Assembly (NCBI RefSeq): GCF_003264365.1
Contig: NZ_PYAK01000052.1
Location: forward strand, 1-43,832
Length of the DNA stretch: 43,832 bases
Reading direction: 5' to 3'
From: Micromonospora noduli
GTDB taxonomy: Bacteria > Actinomycetota > Actinomycetes > Mycobacteriales > Micromonosporaceae
The notes under the pieces were generated by a model that had not been told where the DNA came from, ran no database searches, and saw only the letters and a list, made by a program, of their open reading frames with translations. Below, piece by piece: positions 41,133-43,832 of the stretch (its first letter is position 1; every line of letters starts with the position of its first letter). A program made the translations under genes and the position numbers.

Positions 41133-42953
41133 GTGACGCTGTACGGCGAAAACAGTCCACCCGCCGACGACCGGCCCACAGTGCAGGTCACCGCGGTCAC
41201 CTGGCCGGACGACGGAGCTGAGCCGGTCACCACAGCCGCCCCCGGCGAGCCGGACGGCGGCCCGCGCCGGCCGCGTCGGATGCGCGTGCTGCTCGCCGCC
41301 GGCATCACCGGTGGCGTCCTCGCCGCCGTGGCGGGTGCCGGCGCCTGGGCGTACGCCGGTGACGTTCCCCGTGGCACCAGCGTGCTCGGCACCGAACTGG
41401 GCGGCCGGAGCCGCGCGGACGCCGACCGGGAGTTGCGGGCGGAACTGGACCGGCGGGCGGCAACGCTCGCCACGCCGCTGAAGGTCACCGTCGACGGGCG
41501 CACCGCCGACATCAACCCGGCCGACGTGGGGCTGACCGTCGACGTGCCGGCGACCATCGCGGCAGCCGCCGAGGCGGACGCGCACCCGGTCAGCCGGCTG
41601 GTCGGCTCCCGCACCGTCGAGCCGGTGGTGACCGTCGACGTGGGCCGGTTGGACGACGCGCTCCGTAAGGTGCTCGGCAACCAGGCCCAGGGCATGACGA
41701 TGCCGGCGATCACCTATCAGGGCACCACGCCGAAGGTCGTACAGCCCAAGCCTGGGCTGGCTCTGAACCCGGAGCGTTCCGCCGAGGTGGTCCGCGCCGG
41801 CTGGTTGGCCGGCGCCCCGGTCACCGTGCCCCTGGTGGAGACCCACCCGGCGACCACTCCGGAGGAGTTGGACCGGATGGTCAACGAGCTGGCGAAGCCG
41901 GCGGTCGCCGCGCCGGTCACCCTGCGCACCAACAAGGGCCAGGTGACGATCCCGCCCGCCGCCATCACGAAGAGCCTCCGGTTCGGTGCCGACAAGACCG
42001 GCAAGCTCACCCCCTCGGTGGACGTCAAGCGGCTGCGGGCGGCGCTCGGCGACAAGCTGGCCGCCATCGAGGTGCCACCGAAGGACGCCACGATGACGAT
42101 TTCCGGTGGCCGGCCCACCGCCAAGGAGGGGCGATCCGGGCAGCAACTGGACACGGCGGCCCTCAGTCGAGACCTGCTGGCCGTGCTGCCGAAGGCGGAC
42201 GGCCGCGAGGTGACCGGCGAGTTGAAGCCGACGCCGCCGCAGCTGACCGGGGAGAAGCTCGCCGGCCTGGGCATCAAGGAGCGGGTGTCGACCTTCACCA
42301 CCCGATTCACCGGCGGTATGGCCTCGTCACGCAGCCAGAACATCGCGACCATCGCGAGGAAGGTGGACGGCACTGTCGTGCTACCTGGGAAGACGTTCTC
42401 GCTCAACGGGCACACCGGCGAGCGCGGCTACGCCCAGGGCTACCGGGACGCACCTGTCATCCTCGACGGCAAGCTCGTCCCGGGCGTCGGCGGCGGCACC
42501 TCGCAGTTCACCACCACGCTGTTCAACGCGACCTACTACGCCGGCTTGGAGGACGTCGAACACAAGCCGCACTCCTACTGGTTCGACAGGTACCCGGCGG
42601 TCATCGAGTCGACCATCTTCTGGCCGAATCTGGACTTCAAGTTCCGCAACAACACCGAGTACGGCGTGCTCATCGACACGTCGTACACGTCCAGCACGAT
42701 CACCGTGTCGATCTGGAGCACGAAGATCTACGACAGCGTGAAGACCGAGTACGGGCCGCGCCGCAACATCACGGCGCCGAAGCAGATCCATCTGGCTCCC
42801 GGCCCGTCGTGCATCGAGACCAACGGCATCAACGGCTTCACCCAGGACGCCTTCCGGGTCATCAAGAAGGGCGGCGTGGTCGTCAAGCGGGAGAAGTTCA
42901 CCTGGCGCTACGACGCGGAGCCCCGCTACGTCTGCGGGCCGAAGACGTCCTGA
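41133..42953 (+). CDS. VanW-family exported protein with YoaR-type peptidoglycan-binding domains
   Basis: A 606-aa protein. The cytoplasmic N-terminus (about 1-50) is followed by a transmembrane helix (51-74). Two PG_binding_4-type domains (about 85-220 and 225-380) carry the repeated signature xGTxVxGxELGGRSRADAD / PADVGLTVDV and ITKSLRF. The C-terminal VanW domain spans about 395-545: SRSQNIATIARKVDGTVV, KTFSLNGHTGERGYAQGY, GGGTSQFTTTLFNATYYAGL. The GTG start (41133) has GAGG upstream. VanW-type proteins lie in the wall and are linked to glycopeptide resistance clusters, but a function is not established and no van genes are present here. Confidence 0.92.
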   Translation: MTLYGENSPPADDRPTVQVTAVTWPDDGAEPVTTAAPGEPDGGPRRPRRMRVLLAAGITGGVLAAVAGAGAWAYAGDVPRGTSVLGTELGGRSRADADRELRAELDRRAATLATPLKVTVDGRTADINPADVGLTVDVPATIAAAAEADAHPVSRLVGSRTVEPVVTVDVGRLDDALRKVLGNQAQGMTMPAITYQGTTPKVVQPKPGLALNPERSAEVVRAGWLAGAPVTVPLVETHPATTPEELDRMVNELAKPAVAAPVTLRTNKGQVTIPPAAITKSLRFGADKTGKLTPSVDVKRLRAALGDKLAAIEVPPKDATMTISGGRPTAKEGRSGQQLDTAALSRDLLAVLPKADGREVTGELKPTPPQLTGEKLAGLGIKERVSTFTTRFTGGMASSRSQNIATIARKVDGTVVLPGKTFSLNGHTGERGYAQGYRDAPVILDGKLVPGVGGGTSQFTTTLFNATYYAGLEDVEHKPHSYWFDRYPAVIESTIFWPNLDFKFRNNTEYGVLIDTSYTSSTITVSIWSTKIYDSVKTEYGPRRNITAPKQIHLAPGPSCIETNGINGFTQDAFRVIKKGGVVVKREKFTWRYDAEPRYVCGPKTS

Positions 42954-42977
42954 GCCCCACCCGCTCCGGGTCGATCC

Positions 42978-43041
42978 TGCTCTGAGGCCGACTGTGCTCT
43001 GAGGCCGACTGTGCTCTGAGCGGCCCTGCTCTGAGCGGCCC
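42978..43041. repeat. Tandem repeat after the VanW gene
   Basis: Two copies of TGCTCTGAGGCCGACTG (42978-42994, 42995-43011) are followed by two of TGCTCTGAGCGGCCC (43012-43026, 43027-43041). All share TGCTCTGAG at a 15-17 base period. Intergenic and non-coding; likely slippage product. Confidence 0.85.
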
Positions 43042-43050
43042 TGCACCCGG

Positions 43051-43317
43051 TCAGCTCAGGTCTGGGGTCAGCTCGGCAGCGTTGCGGCCGTGCCCATTGC
43101 GCTTGCCGCCCTGCGGTGGCATCGGCACCGTGCGAGTCTCCTGCACCCGGATCTCGGCCCGGAACCGGTGCGCCGCGGGGTGCCACATCTCCTCGAACGG
43201 ACCCATGACCTCGCCACCGATGCCACGGCGACGCACCCGGGACGCGAGCCACCAGAGGATGCCCAGGACCGCCGCCACGCAGCCCGCGAACACCACAAAT
43301 ATCAGGACCTCATCCAC
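43051..43317 (-). CDS. Small membrane protein of unknown function
   Basis: An 88-aa protein. One N-terminal transmembrane helix (VLIFVVFAGCVAAVLGILWWLA, about 4-25) is followed by a basic patch SRVRRRG and a soluble region with FEEMWHPAAHRFRAEIRVQE. The last part has several Met/Pro and Gly/Arg residues. The start is GTG 43315-43317 (frame MDEVLIFVV). The EMWHPAAHRFRAEI motif is found in other Micromonosporaceae small proteins of unknown role. Convergent with the VanW gene. Confidence 0.75.
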   Translation of the reverse strand: MDEVLIFVVFAGCVAAVLGILWWLASRVRRRGIGGEVMGPFEEMWHPAAHRFRAEIRVQETRTVPMPPQGGKRNGHGRNAAELTPDLS

Positions 43318-43360
43318 AGGCCGAGCCTAGCCCGCGGCGCCAGGCCCAGCCCTGGACCGC

Positions 43361-43434
43361 CGCGATCTTGCACTTTCGGTCGTTGAAACGCGAACTCTGA
43401 GGCGGTTTGCCGCAGCAGAAACTGCAAGATCGCG
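43361..43434. repeat. Palindromic repeat, family B copy 1
   Basis: CGCGATCTTGCA (43361-43372) is the exact complement of TGCAAGATCGCG (43423-43434). The 50-base interior carries less clear symmetry. A related half-site, CGCAAGATCGCG, occurs at 43526-43537. Intergenic, no gene inside. As I remember, motifs with GCGATCTTGCA at the ends are dispersed in Micromonospora genomes. Confidence 0.8.
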
Positions 43435-43525
43435 GGGTGAGGGGGGCCCGGGGCAGGGCACGGGGGCGGACCCCAGACTGTTGACCTACTGACCTGCAAG
43501 CTCGCTGACCGCCGCCTGGGCCGGC

Positions 43526-43597
43526 CGCAAGATCGCGCAACATCCCGGTTGTAGTGGTGTCCGCACGTCGTGAGGCCACTACATCCAGGATCGAGCG
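43526..43597. repeat. Palindromic repeat, possible second member of family B
   Basis: It begins with CGCAAGATCGCG (43526-43537), the family B end. GGTTGTAGTGG (43547-43557) pairs with CCACTACATCC (43576-43586) apart from one base, and the outer flanks show weaker symmetry down to about 43597. Non-coding. Confidence 0.6.
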
Positions 43598-43670
43598 TGA
43601 CCTTGCTGGCTTCGAAGCGTGTCGAACCCCCGTGCACGCCCTCACCAGGCCATCGGGGTAGCCCGGGATA

Positions 43671-43691
43671 TCAGGAACCCGAGCCGATCAA
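43671..43691. repeat. Half copy of palindromic family A
   Basis: The minus strand reads TTGATCGGCTCGGGTTCCTG, matching the arm of the elements at 2712 and 20850 (TTGATCGACTCGG-TTCC). No second arm is seen upstream, so it is a truncated copy or a chance partial match. Confidence 0.5.
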
Positions 43692-43726
43692 CCAGGCAGG
43701 GAAACGTAGGAAAGGGAGAACGCAGA

Positions 43727-43754
43727 AAAGGCCACCCCGTTAGGGGTGGCCTTT
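43727..43754 (-). terminator. rRNA operon terminator
   Basis: AAAGGCCACCCC (43727-43738) pairs with GGGGTGGCCTTT (43743-43754), with a GTTA loop. Read on the minus strand it follows the 5S rRNA 3' end by about 11 bases and ends with a CCTTTTC run, so it should stop rrn transcription. Confidence 0.9.
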
Positions 43755-43764
43755 CCTGGAAGAT

Positions 43765-43832
43765 TGTCCGGCGGCGTCCTACTCTCCCACACCCTCACGA
43801 GTGCAGTACCATCGGCGCTGGAGGGCTTAGCT
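43765..43832 (-). rRNA. rrf: 5S ribosomal RNA (5' part outside window)
   Basis: The minus strand from the right edge reads AGCTAAGCCCTCCAGCGCCG, then ATGGTACTGCACTCGTGAGG and GTGTGGGAGAGTAGGACGCC. These are the conserved 3' half of bacterial 5S rRNA (GCTAAG..CAGCGCCGATGGTACT and GGGAGAGTAGG). The 3' end is taken at the last CCGGACA, within a few bases. The 5' half and the rest of the rRNA operon lie to the right. Confidence 0.93.

Noticed and set aside
41023..41160. Longer NudC start at 41160
   Set aside because: Overlaps the divergent VanW start and the added residues are not NudC-like.

Overview
The window looks like chromosomal DNA from a Micromonospora-like actinobacterium (family Micromonosporaceae). 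Evidence: very high GC with almost all third codon positions G or C, frequent GTG starts, and actinobacterial families (DUF397/DUF5753, DUF6230/DUF6114, DUF3068, an AftD-type arabinofuranosyltransferase, a tRNA-deaminase-associated protein). Several long palindromic repeats also look like dispersed families of this lineage. The genus is an inference from gene content; no marker gene was compared.

Left part (1-11.5 kb). dnaX (minus strand) runs off the left edge. It is followed by the SRP 4.5S RNA (minus) and tRNA-Ser(GGA). Next comes a small accessory patch of debris: a possible gene tail, a small 'WPC' protein, a DUF5753 regulator with its DUF397 partner, a 5'-truncated DUF1349 gene and two unknown genes. 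A large secreted protein with seven four-cysteine repeats follows, then a TetR regulator divergent from an SDR oxidoreductase with a clear operator, tRNA-Ser(CGA), and deoD.

Middle part (11.5-26.5 kb). A minus-strand MacB-like permease / ATPase / MacA-like adaptor / lipoprotein operon faces a two-component system whose promoter carries three head-to-tail 12-bp boxes. Then come tadA with its partner gene, small membrane proteins, an M23 lipoprotein/PHP phosphoesterase pair, an EamA transporter, a DUF885 peptidase-like protein, and the DUF6230/DUF6114 membrane pair.

Right part (26.5-43.8 kb). An envelope-glycan locus holds DUF3068, an acyltransferase, a GT4 glycosyltransferase, a DUF2613-like small secreted protein, two large membrane proteins (one GT-C like), a 1456-aa AftD homologue with two discoidin-like modules, and a flippase-like protein. 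As I recall it, this set corresponds to the mycobacterial Rv0225-Rv0228 and Rv0236c/Rv0236A neighbourhood. It is followed by nudC (minus), a VanW-family protein, a small membrane protein, a palindrome-rich gap, and the 3' end of a 5S rRNA (minus) whose rRNA operon lies beyond the right edge.

No CRISPR array, transposase, integrase or prophage gene was seen. The most interesting points are the envelope-glycan locus in an organism not expected to make a mycobacterial-type wall, the 28-cysteine repeat protein, three families of large imperfect palindromes, and several well-formed candidate operators.
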